A stretch of DNA of 64,000 nucleotides from Oricola indica (lineage in GTDB: Bacteria; Pseudomonadota; Alphaproteobacteria; Rhizobiales; Rhizobiaceae), in the NCBI RefSeq assembly GCF_019966595.1, contig NZ_JAINFJ010000009.1, positions 83,725-147,724 of the forward strand. The letters are read 5' to 3'. Below the pieces are notes generated by a model, which worked only from the letters and a program-made list of their open reading frames with translations, made no database searches and had not been told where the DNA came from. A program made the position numbers and the translations under genes. Shown in pieces: positions 32,121-41,366 of the stretch (the stretch's first letter is position 1; every line of letters begins with the position of its first letter).

Positions 32121-32870
32121 ATGCGTGGCCGCTATGTGAATCTTTCCCCTGCGCGGCGCCTGGTTTCCGATTACATGTGGTTCTCGCGCGATCTGCCGCT
32201 CGTGACAGTGGAACGGCGGGTCTGCGTTCCGGAACTCGTCGCGGCACGCGCCGCGGCCTCCGAGCGACCCGCTTGGGCGGCGGTCTTCATCAAAGCCTTC
32301 GCGATGGTTTGCGCCGAGGATCCGCGCCTGCGCCGCGCTTATGTGAAACTCCCGTGGCCGATGTTCTTCGAATATGAGCGCCCCGTGGCCTCGCTCGTCC
32401 TGGAACGCGAGTACGAAGGCGAGGACACGCTGCTGACCGGCGTGATGAGGGCGCCGGAGACGCTCGACGTCATGGATATCACCCGGCGCGTGAAGAAGCT
32501 GGCGCAAGCGCCGGTCAACGAGATCCGCGGCTTTGATCGCATGCTGCGCATTTCGCGCCTGCCGCGACCGCTGCGTCGCATGATCTGGTGGCTCGGTCTC
32601 AATCTTGCCCGTCAGCGCGCCAATTATTTCGGGACGTTCCTGATCACTTCGCTGATGAGCGAAGGCGGCATCAGCAAGCGCATTCTTGCACCGATGCCGG
32701 TCATCCTGACCTATGGCATTTTCGACGAGGATGGCTGCATCGAGCTGCGTCTGACCTTCGATCACCGCGTTATCGACGGCCGCGCGGCCGTGACCGCTCT
32801 GGCGCGCCTTGAAGCGATGCTTCGCGGCCCGGTCACCGACGAGATAACCACCGGGGCCGCGCAAGCTTGA
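32121..32870 (+). CDS. Orphan 2-oxoacid-dehydrogenase-type acyltransferase (E2 catalytic domain only)
   Basis: The 249-residue protein corresponds to the chloramphenicol-acetyltransferase-like catalytic domain of E2 enzymes: FIKAFAMVCAEDP near residue 55 and the catalytic motif DHRVIDGRAA near 214-223, with His, Asp and Gly kept. The lipoyl and subunit-binding domains are missing and no E1 or E3 genes lie nearby. It should move an acyl group, probably from CoA, onto an unknown acceptor. GGAGAG precedes the ATG at 32121. Confidence 0.75.
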   Translation: MRGRYVNLSPARRLVSDYMWFSRDLPLVTVERRVCVPELVAARAAASERPAWAAVFIKAFAMVCAEDPRLRRAYVKLPWPMFFEYERPVASLVLEREYEGEDTLLTGVMRAPETLDVMDITRRVKKLAQAPVNEIRGFDRMLRISRLPRPLRRMIWWLGLNLARQRANYFGTFLITSLMSEGGISKRILAPMPVILTYGIFDEDGCIELRLTFDHRVIDGRAAVTALARLEAMLRGPVTDEITTGAAQA

Positions 32871-32977
32871 CGCGCCGGACGGCGGCCGCCTTGTCCAGAT
32901 AGCCGGAAAGACTTGCCCGCGCCGGGTCGGTCGCCGGATCGCTTGACAATTTCGAGCCATATGTGAAACCCTTTCAA

Positions 32978-32993
32978 GTAACCGAATGGTTAC
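32978..32993. promoter_or_regulatory. Palindromic operator upstream of the GMC oxidoreductase
   Basis: GTAACC-GAAT-GGTTAC, a perfect 6-bp inverted repeat around 4 nt, 27 nt before the start codon. A TTGACA at 32943-32948 could be a -35 box, though no good -10 follows. Sites of this form are typical of TetR-type regulators; no such gene is present locally. Confidence 0.5.
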
Positions 32994-33019
32994 AATTCGT
33001 GCGGCGGCGGAGGGTTCGG

Positions 33020-34669
33020 ATGTCCGGGAGAGAGTTCGACTACATCATTGCCGGCGGTGGCTCATCGGGATGTGTCCTTGCCGCGCGTCTCAGCGAGGAT
33101 CCGGCAATCAAGGTTCTGCTCGTGGAAGCAGGGGGAAGGGATCGCAACCCGCTCTTCCATATGCCCGCCGGCTTTGCGTTGATGACCAAGGGCATTGCGT
33201 CTTGGGGCTGGTCGACGATCCCGCAGAAGGGTCTTGGCGGTCGCTCGCTCTGGTATACGCAGGCCAAGGTGATTGGCGGCGGGTCCTCCATCAATGCGCA
33301 GATCTACACGCGTGGAAACCGCCGCGACTACGACGCCTGGGCGCAGGATCACGGCTGCGATGGCTGGAGCTACCGCGAGGTTCTACCCTATTTCAAGCGC
33401 GCGGAAGGCAACGAGCGGTTCCTGAATGACTATCACGGCGCGGACGGGCCGCTCGGCGTTTCGATGCCCCGCGGCGCATTGCCGATCTGCGACGCCTTCA
33501 TTCGTGCCGCACAGGAGTGGGGTATGTCCTACAATCCCGATTTCAACGGTCGGGATCAGGAGGGCTGCGGTTACTACCAGCTGACCCAGCGCGATGCGCG
33601 CCGGTCTTCCGCCGCGCGCGCCTTCCTCAAACCGGCAGAAAACCGTAGCAACCTCACGGTGCTCGCTGGAACGGAAGTTCGTCGCATCATGGTGGAGAGC
33701 GGCCGGGTCACCGGGATCGAGGTCGCGGCGCGTGGCGCAACCGTTCACTACACCGCGTCTAGGGAAGTGGTGCTGACCGCCGGCGCGATCGGTTCGCCGC
33801 GTTTGCTGATGCTGTCGGGAATCGGACCCGCCGACCACCTGCGCGAAACCGGAATCGATGTCGTCCATGATCTGCCCGGCGTCGGCTCGAACCTTCAGGA
33901 TCATGTCGATCTTTGCACGATCTCCGAATGCACGGGGCGGCATACCTATGACGGCGTCGACAGGCCGGACCGGGCGGCGCTCGCCGGTTTGCAATACATC
34001 CTGACCCGCACGGGCCCGGTGACCGCCTCGCTCTTCGAGACGGGTGCGTTCTGGTATGGCGATCGGGACGCGGAGGCGCCCGACCTGCAGTTTCATCTCG
34101 GCCAGGGTTCGGGAATCGAGACGGGCATCGTGAAGATCGAAGGCGCCGGCGTGACCCTGAACTCCACCTATCTCCGCCCGCGCTCACGGGGCACGGTGCG
34201 GCTGGCCTCCGCCGATCCCGCGGATGCGCCGCTGATCGACCCGAACTTCTGGGACGATCCGCACGATCGAGAAATGGGATTGCGCGGGCTTGAAATCGCG
34301 CGCGAGCTCATGAGCCAGCCCGCTCTCGAGGGCTTCGTTCGCCACGAAGCCTTGCCGGGTGCCGGCGCAAGCGAGCAGGAAATCCTCGACTACGCGATGA
34401 GCATCGCCAAGACCGACCATCATCCGGTCGGGACATGCAGGATGGGGCATGGCGCGATAGCCGTGGTGGATCCGGACCTGAAGGTTCACGGGCTTGCGGG
34501 ACTCAGGATCTGCGATGCCTCGATCATGCCCGCGATCAACTCCTCCAACACCAACGCGCCCACGATCATGATCGCCGAAAAGGCGTCGGACATGATTCTC
34601 GGTCGGCCTTCTCTGCCAGCGGTCGAATTCAGCGACAAGAACTGCCGGGACATGCGCGAACCGGCCTGA
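33020..34669 (+). CDS. GMC-family FAD oxidoreductase (choline/alcohol dehydrogenase-like)
   Basis: The 549-residue flavoenzyme starts with the FAD-binding DYIIAGGGSSGCVLAARLSE (residues 6-25). It has GMC signature 1 in GGGSSINAQIYTRGN and signature 2 in GAIGSPRLLMLSGIGP. The catalytic His region DHHPVGTCRMG and the NTNAPTIMIAEKASD end are intact. It oxidises a primary alcohol to an aldehyde and passes electrons to quinone or another acceptor. GGAGGG lies 5 nt before the ATG at 33020. Confidence 0.9.
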   Translation: MSGREFDYIIAGGGSSGCVLAARLSEDPAIKVLLVEAGGRDRNPLFHMPAGFALMTKGIASWGWSTIPQKGLGGRSLWYTQAKVIGGGSSINAQIYTRGNRRDYDAWAQDHGCDGWSYREVLPYFKRAEGNERFLNDYHGADGPLGVSMPRGALPICDAFIRAAQEWGMSYNPDFNGRDQEGCGYYQLTQRDARRSSAARAFLKPAENRSNLTVLAGTEVRRIMVESGRVTGIEVAARGATVHYTASREVVLTAGAIGSPRLLMLSGIGPADHLRETGIDVVHDLPGVGSNLQDHVDLCTISECTGRHTYDGVDRPDRAALAGLQYILTRTGPVTASLFETGAFWYGDRDAEAPDLQFHLGQGSGIETGIVKIEGAGVTLNSTYLRPRSRGTVRLASADPADAPLIDPNFWDDPHDREMGLRGLEIARELMSQPALEGFVRHEALPGAGASEQEILDYAMSIAKTDHHPVGTCRMGHGAIAVVDPDLKVHGLAGLRICDASIMPAINSSNTNAPTIMIAEKASDMILGRPSLPAVEFSDKNCRDMREPA

Positions 34670-34872
34670 CCGATTTTCACGGGTGAAGAGTATTTGCGGC
34701 CGATCAGGTCACCAAACGGCACCTGCACTGCATCGCATCGGATTGACCGTTTCGGACAACGCGCGCGATGCACAGCATAAATGACGTCGCGGCACCCTTG
34801 ATGGCTGAAGAAGTGGCCGCCGGCCGCACAATCTGTTAGCAATCGAGGCTCCTTGCGAGTTACGGGGCGCTC

Positions 34873-35646
34873 ATGCAGTTTCTGGTCGTTGCCGATATCC
34901 ACTACGCGCTGAAGCAGTATGACTGGCTTCTCGAAGTGGCCCCGCATTACGAAGCGGTGGTCATCGCCGGCGACCTGCTCGAAGTGTCGTCGATGGTCGA
35001 TCGCCGTGCACAGATCGTCGTATTAAGGACCTATCTGCGCAGTCTTGGCGAGAAGACACGGATCATCGTCTGTTCAGGCAATCACGATCTCGACGGAGAA
35101 CGCGAAGACGGCGAACGCGTCGCGGACTGGATGCTCGACCTCGGCGATCTGGGAGTCGTCTCGGACGGCGAATCCGTCACGATTTCCGGCGTCCGGTTCT
35201 CGTCCTTCCCGTGGTGGGACGGCGAACAGACGAAGAAGCAGGTCCTGTCGCAACTCGAGGCGGATGCGGAACTGGCCCATGACCACTGGGTCTGGGTCTA
35301 TCATGCGCCGCCGGCCGACAAGCGGGTCAGTTGGGGCGGTCAGCGCCATTTCGGAGACCCGGATCTGGTTGGCTGGATCGAGCGGTTCCATCCCGACCTT
35401 GTGCTTGGCGGCCATGTCCATCAGTCGCCCTTCATACCCGACGGGTCATGGGTCGATCGTGTCGGCGAGACATGGGTGTTCAACACCGGTCAGCAGCCGG
35501 GCGAACGGCCGACCATCATCGCTTTCAATCTCGATCGCAAGGAAGCGGTCTGGCTGTCCATGATGGGTGGTCAGGCGCAATCGCTGGCCGAGCCGTTACC
35601 TGAACCGGCCCGGCTGATGGAACTGCCCGGCTGGATTACAATCTAG
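34873..35646 (+). CDS. Calcineurin-type metallophosphoesterase
   Basis: The 257-residue protein shows the two-metal motifs in order: DIH (8-10), GD (33-34), GNHD (69-72), a YHAPP histidine and GGHVHQSPF (about 178-186). It is soluble, with no signal peptide. Substrates in this family range from nucleotides to phosphodiesters. It converges with the cNMP-binding gene, overlapping its end by 11 nt. Confidence 0.87.
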   Translation: MQFLVVADIHYALKQYDWLLEVAPHYEAVVIAGDLLEVSSMVDRRAQIVVLRTYLRSLGEKTRIIVCSGNHDLDGEREDGERVADWMLDLGDLGVVSDGESVTISGVRFSSFPWWDGEQTKKQVLSQLEADAELAHDHWVWVYHAPPADKRVSWGGQRHFGDPDLVGWIERFHPDLVLGGHVHQSPFIPDGSWVDRVGETWVFNTGQQPGERPTIIAFNLDRKEAVWLSMMGGQAQSLAEPLPEPARLMELPGWITI

Positions 35647-36121
35647 GATCGTCGGACCGCGTCTCGCGGTTGGAGGCGACCTTGCGTTGCTGGTTCATCA
35701 GCGCGCCGAGAACCTGGTCGACCATACCGAAATGGTCTTTCCTGTCGTCGAACTGCACCTTCAGGTCGGCGAGATAGGTTGTCGCGTCATGCAGGCGCTG
35801 CGCGAGTAGCCGGGCGGCATGGATCGCCAGACCCGGACGGCGTGTCATGAATTCGATCGGATTTTCGACAAGGTAGGCGCGAACGGGCGTGGTCGCGATG
35901 ACCGAGGCCGAGTAGCTCGTTTCGAGCAGTGCCGACATCTCGCCGAAGAGCGAGCCCGGTTTCCGGTCGACGGCGACCTGGACGCTTCCCTTGGAGACCG
36001 CCACTTCGCCTTCGATGAGGACGAACATGCGATCCGCGGTCGCGCCCTCCCGAATGAGCGGCTCGCCGGGCTCGAAACGGACTTCCTCCAGATCGCGGCA
36101 CTCGTCCAGGACTGCGTTCAT
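35636..36121 (-). CDS. Cyclic-nucleotide-binding-domain protein
   Basis: The 161-residue protein is a cNMP-binding beta barrel (FEPGEPLIREGATADRMFVL, then PGSLFGEMSALLETSYSASV, the phosphate-binding cassette) plus a C-terminal helix. It has no DNA-binding HTH, so it is not a complete Crp/Fnr regulator. It may be a small sensor acting on a partner. The ATG at 36121 has GGAG upstream; 36157 is an alternative. Confidence 0.8.
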   Translation of the reverse strand: MNAVLDECRDLEEVRFEPGEPLIREGATADRMFVLIEGEVAVSKGSVQVAVDRKPGSLFGEMSALLETSYSASVIATTPVRAYLVENPIEFMTRRPGLAIHAARLLAQRLHDATTYLADLKVQFDDRKDHFGMVDQVLGALMNQQRKVASNRETRSDDPRL

Positions 36122-36273
36122 TGTTCGCTCCGGATTGCAGGATCGCTTTGCGGACATCCGCAGGCGTCGGCTTCAAGCCTTCCTGCAGTGTCGGGCGAGA
36201 CGGCACGCCAGTCAAGCGAAGCCAGGACTGACGAACGGGCGTCTGTGCGGACCGGCCGCTCGCGCGCGATGAT

Positions 36274-36948
36274 CTACCGCCTCGCGGACAAGGAGCGAGT
36301 CTCGAGGCGACTGACGAGGCGGGCGAGCGGCCAGAGCACGATGAAATAGAGCAGCGCGGCGATGACGATCGGGGTGGCGTTGAAGGTCAGTCCCTGGACG
36401 ACACGGGCGGCCTGGGTGAGTTCAACGAAGGTGACCACGGCGGCGATGGAGGTCAGCTTCACCAGTTCCAGCGTGTTGGACAAAAGGTCAGGCAGCACGT
36501 TGCGTGTGGCGATGGGAACGCGCACATGCATTGCAGCCTGCAATGTGCTCAAGCCGGTGGCGCGGGCAGCTTCCTCGAGGCCGCGCGGCACGGATAGCAG
36601 GCCCGCCCGGAAAATCTCTCCGTAATAGGAAGACGAGTTCAGCAAAAGCGCGACGATGATGGAGCCGAGCGGCGGCAGCCGCAGACCGAAATGCGGCAGG
36701 CCGGCATTGATGAGAATGAGCAGGACGAGGGGTGGGAAGGCGCGGAAGAAGTCGACATAGACGACCGTGAGCCCGCGCAGCAGTCGGCTCTTCGATGTCG
36801 CCATGAGCGCGATCGCGAGCCCCGCGAAGATGCCGACGGGAATTGCGATGGCCGAGAGCATCGCGGTCTGCCCGAGCCCGCGCAGCAGATAGGGCCAGTA
36901 GCGCTCGACGATCTGCCAGTTCACGAAATTCTGAAGGAAATCATCCAT
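36274..36948 (-). CDS. Polar amino acid ABC transporter permease (second)
   Basis: The 224-residue His/Glu/Gln-type permease has five helices. The EAA coupling loop is YGEIFRAGLLSVPRGLEEAARATGLS (about 100-125). It would pair with the 222-residue permease just upstream, the two starting 2 nt apart from stop to start. It is last in the operon: solute-binding protein, ATPase, permease, permease. Confidence 0.9.
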   Translation of the reverse strand: MDDFLQNFVNWQIVERYWPYLLRGLGQTAMLSAIAIPVGIFAGLAIALMATSKSRLLRGLTVVYVDFFRAFPPLVLLILINAGLPHFGLRLPPLGSIIVALLLNSSSYYGEIFRAGLLSVPRGLEEAARATGLSTLQAAMHVRVPIATRNVLPDLLSNTLELVKLTSIAAVVTFVELTQAARVVQGLTFNATPIVIAALLYFIVLWPLARLVSRLETRSLSARR

Positions 36949-36950
36949 GG

Positions 36951-37619
36951 TCAGTTCCACCGAAACCGTGTCTCGAGCCGGCGGCTGAAAATCGCGAGCG
37001 GCAGAAAGATGATCATGTAACCCGCAGCCGCCATCAGCAGCGGCGTGGAGTTGGACGAATAGGACGTCGCCGCGATCGCCTCGCCGAGCATTTCGGGAAC
37101 GGCAACCGCCGAGGCGAGCGCCACGCCCTTGGTGATGGCGATGGTGCGATTGGTAAGCGACGGAATGGCCACCCGCATCGCCTGGGGCAGGATGACATGG
37201 GAAATGGTCTGGCCGAACGACAAGCCGGTCGACCGCGCCGCTTCCCACTGGCCCTTGTTGATCGACAGAAACGCTGTCCAAAAAATCTCTTCGGAGAACG
37301 CCGCGAGAACGAGGCTCAGCGCAAGCCATGCCGCTGTCATGCCGGACATCGAGATTCCGGCAAGCGGGAAGGCAAAATAGAACATGAACATCAAGGTAAG
37401 CGGCGGCAGGCAACGCAGGATGTCCGCATAGGCCACGATGGCGAACGTGACGGCGCGCAGCTGGAACGTCCGCGCGACCGCGAGCGCGAGCCCGCCGGAG
37501 AGGCCGGTGACGACGATCAGCGCGGCAAGACCGAGCGTGACGGCAAAGCCGCTGGCCATCGACGGCAGATACTGTGCGGCAACCTCGGCGTTAAAAAACT
37601 GGGCGAGGATGCGATCCAT
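36951..37619 (-). CDS. Polar amino acid ABC transporter permease (first)
   Basis: The 222-residue membrane protein has the subfamily loop EEIFWTAFLSINKGQWEAARSTGLS (about 107-131) and a terminal RRLETRF segment. It is 2 nt from the ATPase stop, so translation is coupled. Residues in the first helix and in the PPLTLMFMFYFAFP loop match HisM/GltJ-like proteins. Confidence 0.9.
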   Translation of the reverse strand: MDRILAQFFNAEVAAQYLPSMASGFAVTLGLAALIVVTGLSGGLALAVARTFQLRAVTFAIVAYADILRCLPPLTLMFMFYFAFPLAGISMSGMTAAWLALSLVLAAFSEEIFWTAFLSINKGQWEAARSTGLSFGQTISHVILPQAMRVAIPSLTNRTIAITKGVALASAVAVPEMLGEAIAATSYSSNSTPLLMAAAGYMIIFLPLAIFSRRLETRFRWN

Positions 37620-37621
37620 AA

Positions 37622-38344
<723 letters not shown>

Positions 38345-38362
38345 TATTCGCCCCGTGTTCGG

Positions 38363-39208
38363 CTAGTCGCCGCAATTCGGCATGTGCGCAGTCGGATCAT
38401 AGCCTTCGAGGCCGGGTTCGCCATAGCCATAGACAACGCGGTACGCGGCTTCGTCAGGACGAGCCGGTTCACCGAACCATTTTTCATAGATTGCCGCGAC
38501 GGTGCCCTCCAGTTTCACGCATTCCAGCGCCGCCTCGAAACGGTCGCGCAGTGCCTCGTCGCCCTTTTTGAAGGGGTGGAAATAGGTGAAGCCGGTCTTG
38601 ACGACATAGCTGCCTTCCAGCGCGGGTGTTGCCTTCGTCAGATAGGTGGCGACCGTGGCGCCGGACAGATTGGCATCGGCCTGGCCGGAGATCACCGCCT
38701 GAAGCGCGTCGGGGTTGGAGCCGAACCGGACGATCTCGTAACCGTACTGGTCCTGGCGTTCACTCAGCCAGACGTCGTTCGAGTTGCCGCGGTTGACCGC
38801 GATTTTCAGACCCTTGAGGTCCTCCATCTTCTCGATCTTCGCGCCGCCCGCCTTCACGATGAAGCGGTAATCATTGTTGAGATAGCCCTCGCTGAGCAAC
38901 ACTTTCGATGCGCGGTCCGCATTGGCGGTGGTCGGCGCGATGATGAAGTCGATATTGCCGGCATCCATGTCCGCGAAAATGCCGGAATAGGGAACGTTCA
39001 CGATTTCCACGGTCGCCCCCATTTTTTCGGCAACCGCCTCAATCAGGTCCACGTTGAAGCCCTCTACCCCGCCATCAGGCTTGGCCATGACATGTGGCGC
39101 GAAGCCGACATCAGCACCGACACGGAATTTCTCCTGCGCCTGCGTGCTCACGGTTAGCGCCATAAGAGCGGCGAGGGATATGGCTGAGATTGTTTTGATC
39201 GACTGCAT
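38363..39208 (-). CDS. Polar amino acid-binding protein (SBP family 3)
   Basis: The 281-residue precursor has a signal peptide (IKTISAISLAALMALTVSTQAQ). The mature protein has family-3 features: FRVGADVGFAPHVMAKPDGG, VEGFNVDLIEAVAEKMGATV and DFIIAPTTANADRA. Two cysteines (LECVK and the C-terminal NCGD) may pair. It captures an amino acid or opine-like solute. The ATG at 39208 starts a clean signal peptide and has GGAG upstream. Its promoter contains the GntR-type palindrome. Confidence 0.9.
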   Translation of the reverse strand: MQSIKTISAISLAALMALTVSTQAQEKFRVGADVGFAPHVMAKPDGGVEGFNVDLIEAVAEKMGATVEIVNVPYSGIFADMDAGNIDFIIAPTTANADRASKVLLSEGYLNNDYRFIVKAGGAKIEKMEDLKGLKIAVNRGNSNDVWLSERQDQYGYEIVRFGSNPDALQAVISGQADANLSGATVATYLTKATPALEGSYVVKTGFTYFHPFKKGDEALRDRFEAALECVKLEGTVAAIYEKWFGEPARPDEAAYRVVYGYGEPGLEGYDPTAHMPNCGD

Positions 39209-39250
39209 CGTCTCTGGTCTCCATTTGGATTGTCGATGATACAGATCAAT

Positions 39251-39279
39251 ATTGTAAACAATCATTGTTTGCAAACATT
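39251..39279. promoter_or_regulatory. GntR-type operator pair upstream of the amino acid importer
   Basis: ATTGTAAACAAT at 39251-39262 is a perfect palindrome, and ATTGTTTGCAAACATT at 39264-39279 is a second, near-perfect one. The first is 42 nt before the solute-binding protein start and is identical to the site at 40542-40553 beside the GntR gene. TTGT-NN-ACAA is a usual FCD-type GntR target. Confidence 0.65.
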
Positions 39280-39305
39280 ATTTAATCAGATTAACAATAT
39301 GCCTA

Positions 39306-40496
39306 CTATTTGTGCAGATTTTGAGAATCTGCCGCTTTTGCGACTGCGCTGGCGCGCGCTATCCGGGCAAATTTGCGCCATCTGGCGCGAAGATGGGCAT
39401 CCTCGTCCATCCGGCTGTTCCAGCAGGCGATATGGGACATGCGTCGGGAGAAGGATCCGCCGTCACGCGCTTCCCCTGTCTGGCCGATTTTCGCGCCATC
39501 GGGGGCGTTCACGGTCGCGCGCGAAGCCTTGCCCAACTGCCAGTAGTCCCATTCGGCTTCGGTCAGATAGGCGCGCGCCGCCTCCGGCGTTGAGCAGGAA
39601 TAGCCCTGGCGCATCAGATAGGCGCCCGCCCATCCCGACAGATACCAGTTGGTATAGGCGAGAGCATTTCGGCGATCCGTCTTGCTGCATCGAGACGAGA
39701 CGGCCAATCCTCCGGCCCATGCCCGTCCGCCCTCCCGCATCGGGTTGTAGCGCACCGGAATCCCCGACTTCCTGAGCGCGGTAACCGCCGGCGGCCAAAG
39801 CGACTGAACCGCGACCGGCCCTTCCGTCATTCGCTCGATCGATTGCTCGAAACTCGGCCAAAGGCTGTCGAATTGCCCGTTGAGCGCGTATTCCTCGAGA
39901 ATCTCGTAGGTCCGGTCGATTTCTTTTCGGGTCTGGTTGCCGATGTCGGCATATCGGCAAAGGCCTCGTGCTTCGGCGGCGAGCGAAAGTTCGATGTAGG
40001 AGACTGCGGGAACGTCGGCGAGCGCGACTTTTCCGGCAAGCGCCGGATCGAGAAGGTCGCCCCAACTCGTGACTGTCCGGTCTGTGCGGTCGTCACGCCA
40101 GCCAAGTGAGTCCGAATTGCAGATCGTCGGGACCGCGTTCAGCCAGTCGCGGCTTTTATCGGCAAAGATCACCGTATGGGGTGCCACGCCGCGTTCGCAA
40201 ACCGGCTCGCCATCGATCTCACCGGCCAGGAACAGCGGAGATATTTCATCGTAGCGTTCCACCTCGCTCGCCCGAACCGGCTGTATCGTGCCTGTAAGGC
40301 GAAGATCGTTGATCATCCAGAACTCGGCTTGTATGAGATCGAATGAGCCGGGGTCGGACAAAGCCGTGTGATACAACTCTTCGGTCGGAATGACCGTCAT
40401 TTCGATATTGAAGCCAAGATCCAGTTCGGCTTTGTCCGGGATGGCGCGATGGCCGGACGGTGGCGTGACAAAGACGCGCAACGGCGTTTGAGACAT
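39306..40496 (-). CDS. PotD-like solute-binding protein lacking a signal peptide
   Basis: The 396-residue protein begins MSQTPLRVFVTPPSGHRAIP, directly in the first strand of a substrate-binding fold. It has no signal peptide, and no upstream start restores one. Later family features include TSWGDLLDPALAGKVALADV and YLSGWAGAYLMRQGYSCSTP. It should stay in the cytoplasm, unlike normal transporter components. It lies divergent from a GntR regulator with a shared operator, and upstream of the amino acid importer on the same strand. A role as ligand sensor or solute carrier is possible but unproven. Confidence 0.75.
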   Translation of the reverse strand: MSQTPLRVFVTPPSGHRAIPDKAELDLGFNIEMTVIPTEELYHTALSDPGSFDLIQAEFWMINDLRLTGTIQPVRASEVERYDEISPLFLAGEIDGEPVCERGVAPHTVIFADKSRDWLNAVPTICNSDSLGWRDDRTDRTVTSWGDLLDPALAGKVALADVPAVSYIELSLAAEARGLCRYADIGNQTRKEIDRTYEILEEYALNGQFDSLWPSFEQSIERMTEGPVAVQSLWPPAVTALRKSGIPVRYNPMREGGRAWAGGLAVSSRCSKTDRRNALAYTNWYLSGWAGAYLMRQGYSCSTPEAARAYLTEAEWDYWQLGKASRATVNAPDGAKIGQTGEARDGGSFSRRMSHIACWNSRMDEDAHLRARWRKFARIARASAVAKAADSQNLHK

Positions 40497-40541
40497 GAAT
40501 GAGACAATCCTTGGATGAATGTTGCACAATAATTCAATAGG

Positions 40542-40553
40542 ATTGTAAACAAT
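40542..40553. promoter_or_regulatory. GntR-type operator between the signal-less SBP and the GntR gene
   Basis: ATTGTAAACAAT, a perfect 12-bp palindrome identical to 39251-39262. It is 36 nt from the GntR start and 45 nt from the divergent SBP start, so one site could control both. Confidence 0.65.
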
Positions 40554-40589
40554 GCAAGCGCCTTCGATTGGCGAGCATCGGGAGAGGCC

Positions 40590-41300
40590 ATGAGTGACCT
40601 TAAAATCAGGAAATCTGCGAATGCGGGCCGCGACGGCGCCAATGCGGTCTATGGGGGCATTCTCGAAGCGATATCCCGTCAGCGCCTCGCGCCGGGCACC
40701 AAGCTGCCTGAAGAGGGCCTGTCGCAGGTATTCGGCGTAAGCCGTGCTCAGGTCCGGTCCGCACTGGCCAATTTGCGCCAGCGGGGGCTGGTCCAGATGG
40801 AGCCGAACAAGACGGCGCAGATTTCGGAGCCGTCGGCGAGCGAGGTGCTGGAGCTGTTCTCGGTCAGGAGCTGGCTCGAACCGGAACTGGCCGCCGAGGT
40901 CGCGAGAAATCTCACCGACGAGCAGGACGCCATGCTGAAGGGCCACCTTCAAAAGGAGCAGGCGGCACGCGATGCAGGCGACCGGATCGAGGCAACGCGG
41001 CTGGCGGGCCTTTTCCACACCGCCATCGCTTCATGTTCCAGCAATGCAATCGCCAGGAAATATATCGAAGAGCTCGTCGATCGTTCGTTCCTCGCGATCT
41101 ACCTGTATCAGCGTGTCGGCGAGGTGATGTGCGTGAACGAGGATCATAGCAATCTCCTCGACGCCTTTGCGGCGCGTGATGGCGATGCGGCTGCGAAATC
41201 GATGCGGGAGCATTTGGCGCATGTCCTCACGCGGCTGGATCTCGAAACCGACGAGGAGTCGTCGCCGGATCTGACCGAAGCCTTCCGGGGCATCGTCTGA
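40590..41300 (+). CDS. GntR-family regulator with FCD domain
   Basis: The 236-residue regulator has a winged helix (GGILEAISRQRLAPGTKLPE, EGLSQVFGVSRAQVRSALAN, about residues 20-66) and a helical FCD effector domain. Histidines that usually hold a metal and organic acid are visible in LAGLFHTAIA, NEDHSNLLDA and MREHLAHVL. GGGAG precedes the ATG. The two identical palindromes suggest it represses its own gene, the signal-less SBP and the amino acid importer until a ligand arrives. Confidence 0.88.
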   Translation: MSDLKIRKSANAGRDGANAVYGGILEAISRQRLAPGTKLPEEGLSQVFGVSRAQVRSALANLRQRGLVQMEPNKTAQISEPSASEVLELFSVRSWLEPELAAEVARNLTDEQDAMLKGHLQKEQAARDAGDRIEATRLAGLFHTAIASCSSNAIARKYIEELVDRSFLAIYLYQRVGEVMCVNEDHSNLLDAFAARDGDAAAKSMREHLAHVLTRLDLETDEESSPDLTEAFRGIV

Positions 41301-41366
41301 AGAAAGCCGGGTCCGGGAGGTCTTCTCAGCGGACCCGCGTGCCGGCGACTGCGCTCAGGATAGTGG

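Noticed and set aside
34768..34839. 23-codon frame before the metallophosphoesterase
   Set aside because: It lacks a ribosome site and any recognisable composition.
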